Of a DNA stretch of 64,000 nucleotides, positions 1-10,046 are shown in pieces. The position numbers and the translations under genes are program-made. Source of the stretch: Tricholoma matsutake (taxonomy: Eukaryota; Basidiomycota; Agaricomycetes; Agaricales; Tricholomataceae); contig AP026540.1 of assembly GCA_026075535.2 (NCBI GenBank), positions 6,510,001 to 6,574,000 on the forward strand, read 5' to 3'. The notes under the pieces are model-generated. The model searched no databases. It saw nothing but the letters and a program-made list of their open reading frames with translations, and was not told the origin of the DNA. Position 1 is the stretch's first letter, and every line of letters starts with the position of its first letter.

Positions 1-165
1 AAACTCAGTCCTGCGATTGTATGAATGATTATAATGCATACCTGGGCCTGCTCTTTCTCCAGAAAACTGGCGAGCTCTTTCTGGTTTTATTGCAGTCTTG
101 TAAGCATCTGTCGCGTTCAGAATGTGATTTCTAACCTGAGTTGCTTCGTCGAATTTTTCAGACAT
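1..165 (-). CDS. TIM8: TIM8-like mitochondrial intermembrane-space import chaperone, 5' part only
   Basis: Two exons are visible on the minus strand: 165-136 and 80-42, joined across a 55-bp GT-AG intron, with a third piece starting after a GTATGC donor at 41 and running off the window. The joined start reads MSEKFDEATQ then KELASFLEKEQAQ, which matches the N-terminus of small Tim proteins of the Tim8 type, just before the first twin-CX3C block. Tim8 works with Tim13 in the mitochondrial intermembrane space, escorting membrane precursors to the inner membrane. The cysteine motifs that would prove this lie outside the window, so the identification rests on 23 residues. Without splicing the frame stays open for 55 codons to the window edge, but that reading loses the family match. 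It is divergent from the Ies1-like gene. Confidence 0.7.
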   Translation of the reverse strand, partial: MSEKFDEATQVRNHILNATDAYKTAIKPERARQFSGERAGPGMHYNHSYNRRTEF

Positions 166-548
166 AGATACTTGTTTGTTCTGAGTTCGTCGGAATATAA
201 TTTATGAATTACGTAATTTCCCTAAAAGGTTATTGTGATCTCGGAGGTCTGAGGTTTTGATGAACTAAGTCTAGCTAGCGCTGTCATGAACAAAATTACA
301 GTAAGTAATGACATTGAAGGACAATGATATTGAATTCACCGGGTCGATGGCAGGTACGTTCATATCTGCTTGTCCGCGGCAGAATCTCCAGGTCCTGCTG
401 CATATCGTGAGATCCTTGACATCCTCACCTTCGTTCAGTATGGCATAAGGTCCGTTTAATTCCCATTAAGGTTGGTCGTGACTTGGAACGCGAGGACGAC
501 CTCGCCTCGTGGACTCTACTAACCTCGTGCCTTGATCATTCTTTTCCT
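166..548. promoter_or_regulatory. Shared upstream region of the divergent TIM8-like and IES1-like genes
   Basis: These 383 bases separate two divergently read start codons (165 minus, 549 plus) and must hold both promoters. I see no convincing TATA box at a useful distance from either start, and no open frame of note. The call is by position only. Confidence 0.45.
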
Positions 549-1902
549 ATGGCCTCTACCTCGCCTATGTCCCATAACTGGCTTCCTGATCCAGCACCAC
601 TGTCAGCACTTGCATTTTTATGCATGATATATACTGACATTTAGCAGCGTGGGTTATCTTAGCCGCAAGGCTTTGCCAATAAAGCGTGATGACGCTGAGC
701 CGTTGACACGCGAGGACGTACAATTTGACTTGCTGAACCACATATTTTCGGATGCCAAAGCCGTTTTCACTAGCCCAATGCCAGGGAAGTCAGCAAAGGT
801 CACCTTTTCCGAGCTGTACGTCTCTGCGCTGTACAATTCAAGTAAATGTTCCAAAGTCCTCAAGGACAAAATGGTGGATACTCCCGCATTTGCTGTTGAA
901 CTTGCCAAGTTTTCTCTTCTGACCAATGTTGGGCGCATCAATACTACGATGGCCTGTGAGACCACGGCTGTTTATTGATGTAAACATCTCATTAACTTTT
1001 GCAGTTTTCCCGGAGATGAAAACCGCACTGAGGACCTACCATCCGGTGCCTTCCCTACAGAAAACGGATGGCAATGCTCAGGATGCTCCGCGAATCAAAA
1101 ATTGCCTTAAAGCCGCTCTCCTTCCTTCCGAACTGAAGACAATTCCTCCATCGACTCCCGAAGACATTTTAGAGAAAAGGGTGAGTTCTTCTACCGATTT
1201 GGTGAAGTTCCATAAGAGACCTATCTTAAATTACAAGAGGTCAGGACTACGTCCACCTACAACCGTGGTTAATCTTGTGTTTGTACTAGCCAACCATGCA
1301 GCTGTGAGAACTTAATTCTACCCTCAAGCAGCTCTTGTTGATTGATGAACGTAGCCTCTGGCAGTTATTCATTTCGATGGGTCACTGAATTTCTTGGATC
1401 TTTTTTTGCCGAACCGAGATCTCTCGTCTTTCGACCGCGCTCAAGCCTTCCTCTGGCTTATTTACTATTATCTGGAAAGTTCGGACGAGCACAACCCCTT
1501 TGGTGATGGTTATTCGCGTGCAAACGCTGGCAAAGCACCGTTTCTGCGTAAGCTTACCGACGCACAAATCGGTGCGGAGAATGTCGACACATCAGAAGAG
1601 ATTGCCTGGGGCAAAAAGATGTCCGCCCAGAGAAATGCTTTCCTTCAACGGCTGGTATCTTCAACAGAATACGAGAAGAATGCCAAAGCTTCTGCCCCTC
1701 ATTTTGTGTCAGGTACTTTGTCATCGTATTTTGTCCTTGGTGTAAATTAAAATAGTTGGTTGTTCCAGAAGGTCATAGCGACTTTCATCGACCTCGGCAG
1801 CAAAGACAAGAGCGGGAAAGGTTCAGAGATGAAGGCGCTTTCATGTACTATGTCCCGCGCCGTGATTTACCCTTGTCCGTTGCGCAGAAGAAAGGTGACT
1901 AG
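549..1902 (+). CDS. IES1: INO80 chromatin-remodelling complex subunit Ies1-like
   Basis: Exons 549-601, 648-955, 1005-1180, 1238-1303, 1355-1712 and 1769-1902 join in frame to 364 residues. All introns are 46-57 bases with GT-AG ends. Recognisable blocks in order: an LTREDVQFDLLNHIFSD-like segment, LTNVGRINTTM, FPEMKTALRTYHPVPSLQ, an NLVFVLANHAA block, and FLPNRDLSSFDRAQAFLWL followed by the NPFGDG stretch. This order matches fungal Ies1, a fungus-specific subunit of the nuclear INO80 nucleosome remodeller. The first exon (MASTSP...) is inferred from the ATG at 549 and a TACTGAC branch site just before the acceptor. The acceptor there is a CAGCAG-like tandem (644/647) that would give a one-residue difference. 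A weaker alternative uses a GTGACT donor at 1895 and ends at 1994. Confidence 0.75.
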
Positions 1903-2437
1903 TGGCATCTTAGTCAGTACCATGAACTGAAGTATATTCTAGATTCTCAATTCCAGCTTCAAAACAACCAAACCCGCCCCTCTCAGTGGGCTGACCGCAC
2001 TATGCTTCAACGTGCGATAATTTGTGTCTTTCCAAGATCGACTCGTTTCTAATGTTCACCAGAGGCGTGGCACATCGTAAACACAACAGATCCTCTTTTG
2101 GATTCCGATGATGAAAATCCAGATGAACATGTCCGCCTTGATTACTGTGGGTGATGAAATGAATAATACCTCGCATTTCTCTGAGCTGCCCTTCCATAGC
2201 ACGTCGGCTAAGTGTCATATCATCACTGCGACGATTCTCCTAAGCAACGCAGAGTATGCATATATCTCACCATTAGGAGCTCGCATACACATCATAAAAC
2301 GGTGGAATAGATCACCCAACCTTGCATATACTCTTTACATCATAAGCCATACTTTCTCGAAATACCAAGGAACGTAAGGAATGGCCTATTTAGAGACAAA
2401 CGTGCATCTCGATGGCATCGAAGAAATATGCACAACC
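1903..2437. other. Intergenic region between convergent genes
   Basis: This tail-to-tail gap lies between the Ies1-like gene (plus) and the unrecognised minus-strand gene. Open frames here are short and have no family resemblance. It probably holds both 3' untranslated regions. Confidence 0.5.
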
Positions 2438-3645
2438 TCAGAAGCCGCCCGGAAGCAGAAGTACAGGATGTTTAAAGTCATCGCGCTCCTGGAATGGCGA
2501 GAGGTCTGCTGGGGCACTATATCGCTTTCTAGATCGTTCACTCGTTCTATCAAGCTCTGTAAAACAGTGTTCGGTTGATATCGTTCGCCGTTTCAACGTC
2601 GAGACCATAACATATGCCTTGCGTGCCCGAGAATCCAAAGAGCACAACGTGGATTCTGAAAGTGTAGGCAAAGCCATAGTGTCAGAACGTGGAACAATAG
2701 TAGTTGGGATCTGAAAATAGATCGTAAGAATGACAGTATCCGAAGCTATGATACATACATGAGAGTTAGAGAGTTCAATGGAGCTCTTCTGCTGATCGGC
2801 AGCTAATGGGAGGCATAAATCATGATCTGAAGGCAATAAGAAGGCAGGAAGCCTTGTGGCATATTTAGCTGAGACCTTAGTGCGAAGATGTCCCTGAAAA
2901 TTCATGCGGGCAGATATCTGGTCCAGTGACGGCATTCCCTTGTAGTCTCGTGCAACATCAATAGAACTGGATTTGCCATCCACTTCCGCTAGGTTGTTGC
3001 ACCTCGAGGAACGGAAATCAATCTGCTCGACCCAAGGCTCACAAACATATGGAAGAACACCATATGTCGAATTTCTCTCCAGCGTCTCAAAATGTGCGAT
3101 GGGTGAAATAAGGCCGGGTGAAGGAAGAGTATAATGGAATATAGCAGGAGAATCGGGAGGTGTCTTCGGAGTCAGTGTCGCTGTTGGGGATGGGGGCGCA
3201 AGTATTCTGGAGAGAAAAATGGCACGCCTAGCCGCTGCCATAGATGGATGAAAGATTATTATGGACCACAAACCAGCGGAAAGAGGTCTATCATACCCTG
3301 ACTCTTTATATGTGCATTGGGCACTATTTTCTTTTGCAGACCCCCTGCACGGTTGCCACCGATTCCGACATCTTTGTTTGTCGAAGCCTGGAGGGGTGGT
3401 TGAAAGGGCTCATGGGCTACAGCGCTGGTATCAAGAGTGTCGTCCTCTCCGGGGTAAAGAGGGTTCTGGTCAAAGGCCGCGAGGGTTGGCGGAGGAGTCA
3501 GATGCCGAGATCTAAAGGAAGCCTCATCGCCGGACGTGACCGGAATGAATTGAAAAGGAGAGTATGGCTCGATCGCTGTTTCTTCCGGGGGAGCGGGAGA
3601 TATAGAAATTTGAGGAATGTGCCAGACAGCAGCCGATGGATCCAT
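2438..3645 (-). CDS. Unrecognised three-exon protein, 365 residues
   Basis: Exons 3645-3297, 3234-2759 and 2710-2438 join in frame (349 + 476 + 273 bases). Introns are 62 bp (GTATGA donor) and 48 bp (GTATGT donor, TTTTCAG acceptor). The 48-bp intron is a multiple of three and open, so retention would insert 16 residues. The N-terminal third is rich in Pro, Ser and Thr. A central block reading ARRAIFLSRILAPPSPTAT, then TPKTPPDSPAIFHYTLPSPG, looks conserved in style and carries several Ser/Thr-Pro sites that could be phosphorylated. I see no signal peptide, membrane segment or known domain. An upstream in-frame Met at 3720 exists, but 3645 (MDPSAAVW) is the more natural start. No function is assigned. 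Confidence 0.6.
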
Positions 3646-4343
3646 GGGAAAGAAGGAAAATATAAAATATTCAATGCCTCGGGACGACGACGACCAGCGC
3701 CAAGAATGGGAAAGGTACAAAGGAGGGGAAGTAAGGCAGAATAGTAAGGAGGGAGTGTAAGGAGGAGGAACTTGCTAGTATGGCCAATGTCCCCAACGTA
3801 TATGGCAAAAATTTGATCGCTGGTTGCACTCGTTATTATATAAGTAGCTACATCATAATTGCAGCCGACCTCGATATAACGACGAACAGATGCAGCAACC
3901 AGTTAACAAAATGAGCCACGACTTAATGCCCATTCCCTCATCGAGACTAATTTCCAGCCCTCACAATGCTTTGGAGGAGTTTCTGCATAGTAAAGAACGG
4001 AGGCCCTGAACTAATCGGATGGATAGGAGAGCTGCAGATAGTTTTTACAGAGCTCTGACATCATATCCGGAAATGGTCTAGAAAAGCTTTCTGTTGATGT
4101 TGTCCAATGCTGGGGTCTAAATCATGAATGTATTCAAGGTATTGGCCACAACGGGCGCTCATTACCTTGTTAAGCCATTGGAGACGGTTGTCCAAGATAC
4201 TGATCTTTCGAATATTAGCAATCGTGTTCAAATGATTACAGAATGTTGGGATTGTATAACAAACCAACTGTAGAACCTTAGGGGAATACTCTCGTCAACT
4301 CATGAACACGCTAAAGCTGGCATAATTGCACTCACTGAAATAC
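3646..4343. other. Intergenic; one unplaced minus-strand open frame at 4061-4267
   Basis: This holds the upstream region of the 2438-3645 gene and the 3' side of the dehydrogenase. The minus frame at 4061-4267 (68 codons, including LQWLNKVMSARCGQYLEYI) has a protein-like composition, but I could not join it to a neighbour or name it. No repeat structure is seen. Confidence 0.35.
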
Positions 4344-5405
4344 TCATCCTTCCATCAGAACTGCTGCTTTCATATTATTATGAAATCCTTCAGCAAATTC
4401 ACCTTTCCTCATATCAAAGCGCTTGAACAATTGGTCTGCCATGCCACAAGCGACATGAGGATCACCCCTCCTAAGTCCTTCCATTGTGACCTTTGTGTAT
4501 TCGTCCAGGGGCATCCAAAACTTCGATAATTTCTCGGTAGTTCCATAAGCTGAATGACAAAGCTTGAGCATGGTGCGAGTAGGCGTATACTGGCCTATAA
4601 CTGACGATCATGGAGTTCTGATTCAACCAACCTGGGAGATAGCAGTTCATGCACACCGCTAGGAGGAGACAATAACTGTACTTACGGCGGGATGACTTCC
4701 AGGACATGAACATCTGTACCTTGCAGCTGGACACGAAGCGAGAGGCTGAAACTGTGCAAGGCTGCCTTTGTGGCAGAATAATTGGGCACCGCTGCTCCTG
4801 GGACGATTGAAAGGCCCGAGGTTACTGGAATTATAAAACAAGGCCTGCTATGAGCCTGCTATTGAGTGGCATTCAGCATGAGATAGTAATAGGGTGTTCG
4901 GAGCTCTCACCGCAAGTCGCAAGAAGTGAGGCGTTATGAACGAGATCATTGTGACTACCGATGTATAATTGATGTAGACCTCCCTGGTAAGCTCTGGCAG
5001 AGCATCACAACCTGCGAATATGAAGTGACTCGAGATTCTCACTATCAATATCCATTCCCTCCCTTAGATCAAACTCATGTTGTATGCCCGCGCAGAGCAC
5101 CACCGTATCTAGCTGGGCAAAATATGAGAAAGTAGTATCCAACAATGTGGAGGGTTACACACATCAGGATACTTCTGGAGAAGATCAGCAACGAATTTCT
5201 TCAAAGAATCCTTATCGGCATCGAGATCGACTTGTACGGTCTCAAAGTTTTCCTTTGCCAATTGCTGCAACCTGTCATTGCGTCGGCCGGCCGCTACAAC
5301 TTGTGGACGTGACGGGAGGTTTGCAATAGCACGAGCAAGTGCACCACCAATTCCAGATGTCGCCCCAGTGACCAAGACACATTTACTTTCGTCGATACCA
5401 GGCAT
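4344..5405 (-). CDS. Short-chain dehydrogenase/reductase (DltE-like), NAD(P)-dependent
   Basis: Six exons (5405-5163, 5112-5043, 4993-4911, 4855-4686, 4631-4606, 4549-4344) add up to 798 bases and 265 residues. All introns are 49-56 bp; one exon is only 26 bp. The Rossmann cofactor motif TGATSGIG lies near residues 14-21, followed by the AGRR turn. The catalytic block is S-G-L-S-I-V-P-G then YSATK near residues 150-170, supplying the SDR Ser, Tyr and Lys. The following EVIPP and ELHD segments and the tail EGLRRGDPHVACGMADQLFK match fungal DltE-type SDRs, presumably cytosolic and of unknown substrate. The usual NAG triplet after strand four reads LCAG here, replacing the structural Asn with Cys. 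Alternative SDR subfamilies are possible; the fold is not in doubt. Confidence 0.85.
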
Positions 5406-6382
5406 CAGTTGTTATGGGGACTCGGAATCCTAAGCGAAGTTTGCACACCCACAAGAGACCATTGATAAGCATAACGAACAGCTAAGGGTCCCTCTAGCTT
5501 TCTCTCACCATCACACCGTTAGATACTACATTTTAGTAATATTCGCTATTATTGATTAGCGAATCGTGCAACTTTGATTAGAATTAGGCGTACTGATCCT
5601 ATCAATCAATCCGGTTGAGGTGAAAGAGGCCGGGTGTGCAACTGTACATGTGTCTGACTGCGTTCCAGCCTCGAGCTCGTCTCCGCAACGTACTAACAGC
5701 GTGAGCTAGGGAAGTTGGGTGAGGGCTGAAGTTAGCCAGCTCGGACGCAGGGAAAGTCGAGCCGCTGCCTTTCGGCACATACATAGTAGTAGGGGCGCTC
5801 AATTTCTAAAGTTCAGTTGGTTGCTCAGTGACCCCAGTCAAAATCGCATCGGAGCTGAGCGAGATCGAATAATGGCTGATTGAGACTCGAGGGAATAACA
5901 AATTTCAAACAAGTTTGTCGAGTTTAAAGTCCGTTTACTCAAGTGCAATGGAAAGAGGCCTGCTTGTGGCGACGCTCTCGACCACTTCCCTTGGCACCGC
6001 GTGCAACCTCCTCCAGCACTGCGTGCTCGCTCTATTGACTTTGCACCGCGTGCACGCTCCAGTCACCTTACTACAACGCGACGACGATTCACGCTGAACC
6101 TTAGTCCGGGCCACGTCATGTGCCGCAGCCCCCTATTCCTAGTGAGATATGTGAGCGGCAAGGGGTATGCCAGAATTTGCTGGAGCACACAGGGTTGGGA
6201 GGGGGGGGGGACCGAGAGGCCTCTTATACAAATAACTTTTTTTTTGTGATTTGTGCCTTTGGACGGGCCTAGGATGCAAGTGTGTGTTTATTGGAGTTCA
6301 GAACACAAATGGCCCTCAGGTAAGACCTTTTGAGGGCATATGGCATCATTGTCAGGCTGGTTGGAGGATAAACAACCAAAAC
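5406..6382. other. Intergenic transition from gene island to repeat field
   Basis: Upstream region of the dehydrogenase followed by unassigned sequence. The only open frames are short and overlap each other on both strands. A G-run and a T-run occur near 6200-6245. No promoter element or repeat boundary can be defined. Confidence 0.35.
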
Positions 6383-6425
6383 ATTTCAAGATTCAGATGA
6401 AAATGATGGACAAGATGATGAAGGT

Positions 6426-7035
6426 ATGAACCCTCAAGAAGATGAAGATGTCAATACTCAAGACAATGGAGTTGGCAGTGGCCAGTTGGAACATACAGAG
6501 GACTCAGCCACCGAAGGTGGTGCAACAAGTGAAGACTTGGACTATGGACTCCAGGGGGTTGGCAAGTCTGTTGCTCCAGACACAGATGCTGATGACAAAG
6601 ACCCTTTCGATGGTCCTACTGCCCCTGAGAGTGGTATGTCTTAGTTTTATTGTTGCTCCTCATCATTCTAATTACATGTAGAACATGTTGAGTCTGGGTC
6701 TGCTCAGGTGCTGAGTCGGCCTAGTCCAGAACTCGCAGTTCAAGTATCAACCCGAAAATGCATGCATCAGACTGTTCCTGTAGATGATGACCTGGTGTGC
6801 AATGATCCTGGCTGCGAGACCCTTATCAATGATGTGGACCTTCTTAGATGGGACTCTCCTGGATGTCATTTGGTGGTAGGTCAATCTAATTTTACCACTG
6901 CCAGAAGGTCTGACCTTCTGAATTACACAGTATCACTTGACATGTCAAGGGCTTGTTGCAAAGCCAGCGGGTGGTTGGTTCTGTGATGACGAATGTCAAA
7001 GAAATGCAGGTTTTACAGTGTGCAAGTGTCGCTGA
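6426..7035 (+). pseudogene. C-terminal fragment of a protein with a PHD-like zinc-binding domain
   Basis: Three exons join in frame: 6426-6633, 6682-6875 and 6931-7035. The two introns are 48 and 55 bp with GTATGT and GTAGGT donors. The first part is acidic (Asp/Glu-rich, low complexity). The C-terminus has a Cys/His pattern: C-N-D-P-G-C, then PGCHLVYHLTCQGL, then KPAGGWFCDDEC, typical of a PHD/RING-type zinc-binding tail in transposon-associated fungal proteins. The frame is open upstream of the first Met, so the N-terminus is missing or lies in unrecognised exons. It sits directly left of the DIRS-like remains and may be the relic of another element rather than a host gene. No function can be assigned beyond metal binding. 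Confidence 0.5.
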
Positions 7036-7355
7036 TGAGGAGATTAGATTGTCAGGATGATGGCCTATTCATACATCATCATTAAATTATGTCAACATTT
7101 CCTTATTTAGATGTGGGGGGAGGGGGTATGAGGTCCCCTTAGATGAATAAACTAAGGTCATATACTTGAAAAATAACTTGCACACCCCTTGGTGAGCAGC
7201 AGAGACATTGTTCCAGTGTCTCTCTGCTTCTTACTCTCTCCTAGGTAAGGGGATCTCTATAATCTTTGTCTCTCTGCTTCTCACTCTCGCCTAGTATTGT
7301 CTTGCCGTGTACTCAATTACTTTTTTGTACTTTAAATCTACACATCGTTCCTCAT
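7036..7355. other. Unassigned sequence between the zinc-domain fragment and the DIRS-like remains
   Basis: Contains two near-copies of a CTCTCTGCTTCT-type stretch (around 7217 and 7268) and a G-rich run near 7110. The left end of the DIRS-like element could lie here, but no terminal repeat could be recognised. Confidence 0.3.
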
Positions 7356-8795
7356 ATGACAAGTGATACACATGCAGCCTACTTTGGACAAGCAACTGCA
7401 CCAGAAGAGGAAGGATCCACTACTCAAACAGACCTTGCAGGATCATCTGAAGGACATGATACAGGAAACTGTTCCTCACAAATGGCTGCTACTACTGGAA
7501 TGGTTGGACATGAGCTCCACACCCTCACATGTAACCCAGATAGGGGGGGCATATCCCAAGCCTCATCTACCGATGAAGATCTCTTCAGGGCCAGTCCCAT
7601 CTCAAGGATGGACAACCTTGTCGAGGATTTCAGGAAGGGAAAGACTTCGAGAATGGAAACCTTATACCAAATCCTACAGATCTTGCATGACGCGAAGCTT
7701 GACAAACCAGTTAGAAAGGCCACCCTCGAGGAGTACACCCTCTACACCAATATTATCGCAACTCATCAGAAAGAAGCCACACTCTGAGGATTACAGGCTC
7801 GAGGTGACAGGGACTGAGGGGCTTCAGAGGGTGCAGAGGACGTTGGAGGAGAGCAACGAGGATGAGACCAGCCTGGGCAATCAAATGCAAATGAAACCAA
7901 GCGTCTCCTCTGGGGACTTCACAAAGAACTTTTCCACAAGAAGCAACAATGGAGTTCTTCAGGATCCTCAAGCAGTGACGACTCTCAAACTGGTGGAGAA
8001 GGAGGATTGAATAAGAAGAAATGGGTCTTCCAATCCCCATTACCTTGGTATGACACAGAAGTTGCAGCTGAAGGGAAAGAAGTCAACAAAAATCAAAAGA
8101 AAACCAGAGAAACCCTCGCTGTTTTCCAGAATGACCTCACCTTTGCAGAGAGAGAGATACATTGAGCAGTCTCAGCCCCCCAGGGATTCCCAGAGTCCAA
8201 GTGGAAATGAATCTTCAAGGGAGAAGCTGTCAATCTCGACATTGTCTTCAGCAATCTCCACCACATTGCCCCTCCTAAGGAGAATGTGGGACACATCAGA
8301 GGAACAGAGATATCTCTTGGAAAAGCAGATCCAGCCCAAAAGGTCCAAATGAGTGGCGACTGGACTGTTGCCTGGCATGCGGCCTCCAAAGCGACCACAT
8401 TCACTTTCCCACACAGAAATGAGGAACTGCGACATTGGGGAGACTATATGGCCTCCGAATTCTCTGCCAAACAGCTTAGTGCACACCACAAGCTCATCTC
8501 TTTCGACAAAGCAGTCAGAGCAATGGTCACTGGGGGACAAGCAATCTTACTCACAGATTGTGAACATTTCACCTACGTGTACTCAGCATATCTTCTCCCC
8601 TATGGAATCCAAGGAATGTCCAGCGGATGCCTCACAGGAGACCAATGTCACAAGGACCGTGTGTCCAAAGTATGCAGACATTTTAACAGCGCAGGAGGAT
8701 GTCGAAGTGCAGCAGGCACATGCAGATATCGACATACCTGCCTCAAGTGCAAACAACATGGACATGGACAAGAAGCATGCACTCAGCAAAATTGA
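7356..8795 (+). pseudogene. DIRS-like Gag region with CCCH and CCHC-like zinc motifs
   Basis: Open pieces lie in different frames (7356-7787, 7788-8010 and 8286-8795), so the coding region has several frameshifts. The last piece has the conserved block YMASEFSAKQLSAHHKLISFDKAVR and a zinc-binding end: VCRHFNSAGGCRSAAGTCRYRH, a CX8CX5CX3H pattern, followed by CLKCKQHGHGQEAC. This tail is characteristic of the first ORF of DIRS-like elements in basidiomycetes and would bind element RNA. The frame ends at 8795 just upstream of the reverse-transcriptase remains. Confidence 0.6.
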
Positions 8796-9627
8796 CATGA
8801 CTTATGGAATGCACCTGAAACATCTCAGGTACAATATATGGAGCAGTGAGGAGGAAGGTTCTTTTGGCTATTCACTCACTCCACCCTGCCTCACAACGTG
8901 GACAGAAGATGTGAAACTGCTCCTGAGGGTGCCTGATTTGGAATTCTTAAATGCTGAAGCCGTACAGACAATCAAAAATAACCCAAATCTATTCAAGATC
9001 ATCACACCTATGTAACATTGATCACTTTGAAGAATTACTCAAGACCCATCCAAACTGTCCTTTTGTCCAGTCAGTCTGCTGAGGACTATGCAAAGGTTTT
9101 TGGCCATGGGCAAACACACAGCACAACTCTTACCCATGCATTGTCAATGAATCATTAGGTATGCCTCACGAAGCATACAAGAGAGAATTCCTATTGGCGC
9201 AGAGGGACCATGAACACTTGAAAGGTAGGTTCTCTGGATCTTTTGGCCAAGACCTGCTACCAGGCATGCATGCATCCCCAATCCATGTTGTGCCCAAACC
9301 ACACTCTGAGAAACTATGGATGGTAATTAACCAGAGCGCTGGGCCTTACGCACCTAATTTGATGATCCTGCATGAGCATGTCAGAGGGTTTCCCCTGGAC
9401 AATATGAGACATCTTGGGGATGGTTTACTTGCTCATCACCATGCTAACCCTAATCAGCCACTGGTACTTTTTAATCAGATGTAGCCAAAGCATACTGCCT
9501 ACTCCCTATGCATCCCCTGTGGCAAATCAAGCAGATAATCACTATTGATGGTGAATGTGATGTCAATTGGAACAACTATTTTGGGGGACAGGGTTCTGCA
9601 GGGATCTACATTCCCTTCAACGGCCTC

Positions 9628-9632
9628 ATGAC
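9628..9632. repeat. Target-site duplication ATGAC (left) of chromovirus copy 1
   Basis: ATGAC directly precedes the left LTR and is repeated at 15831-15835 directly after the right LTR. The base order of the interrupted DIRS-like gene is restored if one copy is kept. Confidence 0.9.
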
Positions 9633-10033
9633 TGTTAGGGTGACACCCACTATCTGCTAGCTAAGACCGTGCGGGTTCTCTCTACAAGAAGGGGGCGGGA
9701 TCCATGTGCGTGATGGGGGAATTGATCATTTTGATGCGAGGGGTTATTAATAGGTGAGTTCGTTGACAAGGCCTTTCACACCAAAAACGTAGGTGGAATA
9801 CCTAAGAGAACACAACTAGGGTCCCCTAGGCATATATTTAGGGTTTATATACTATGTTACACATATTATACATTGTTGTTACTGATGCACTCGTACATGC
9901 GCATACATTTTGATGCATGCGAAATAAAATTCTCATGCTATCAAAGTGTAGCGTAATTTGGCATCATGTAGCATATTTCGACATAATAAAATAAAAATGA
10001 AATTTTATTAGGTAATGGGGTGGTTTCCTAACA
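9633..10033 (-). repeat. 3' LTR of chromovirus copy 1
   Basis: 401 bp, TG...CA ends. It is near-identical to the LTR at 15430-15830, with scattered differences that are mainly transitions. As the element reads on the minus strand, this is the downstream LTR. Confidence 0.92.
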
Positions 10034-10036
10034 TTA

Positions 10037-10046
10037 CCCCCCTTTT
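10037..10046 (-). promoter_or_regulatory. Polypurine tract of chromovirus copy 1
   Basis: On the element's sense strand AAAAGGGGGG ends three bases before the 3' LTR, the position of the plus-strand primer in LTR elements. The pol stop codon TAA overlaps its first base. Copy 2 has the same tract at 58237-58246. Confidence 0.75.

Noticed and set aside
2000..2377. Opposed frames of 72 and 89 codons as genes
   Set aside because: They overlap each other on opposite strands in a convergent intergenic gap and show no family features.
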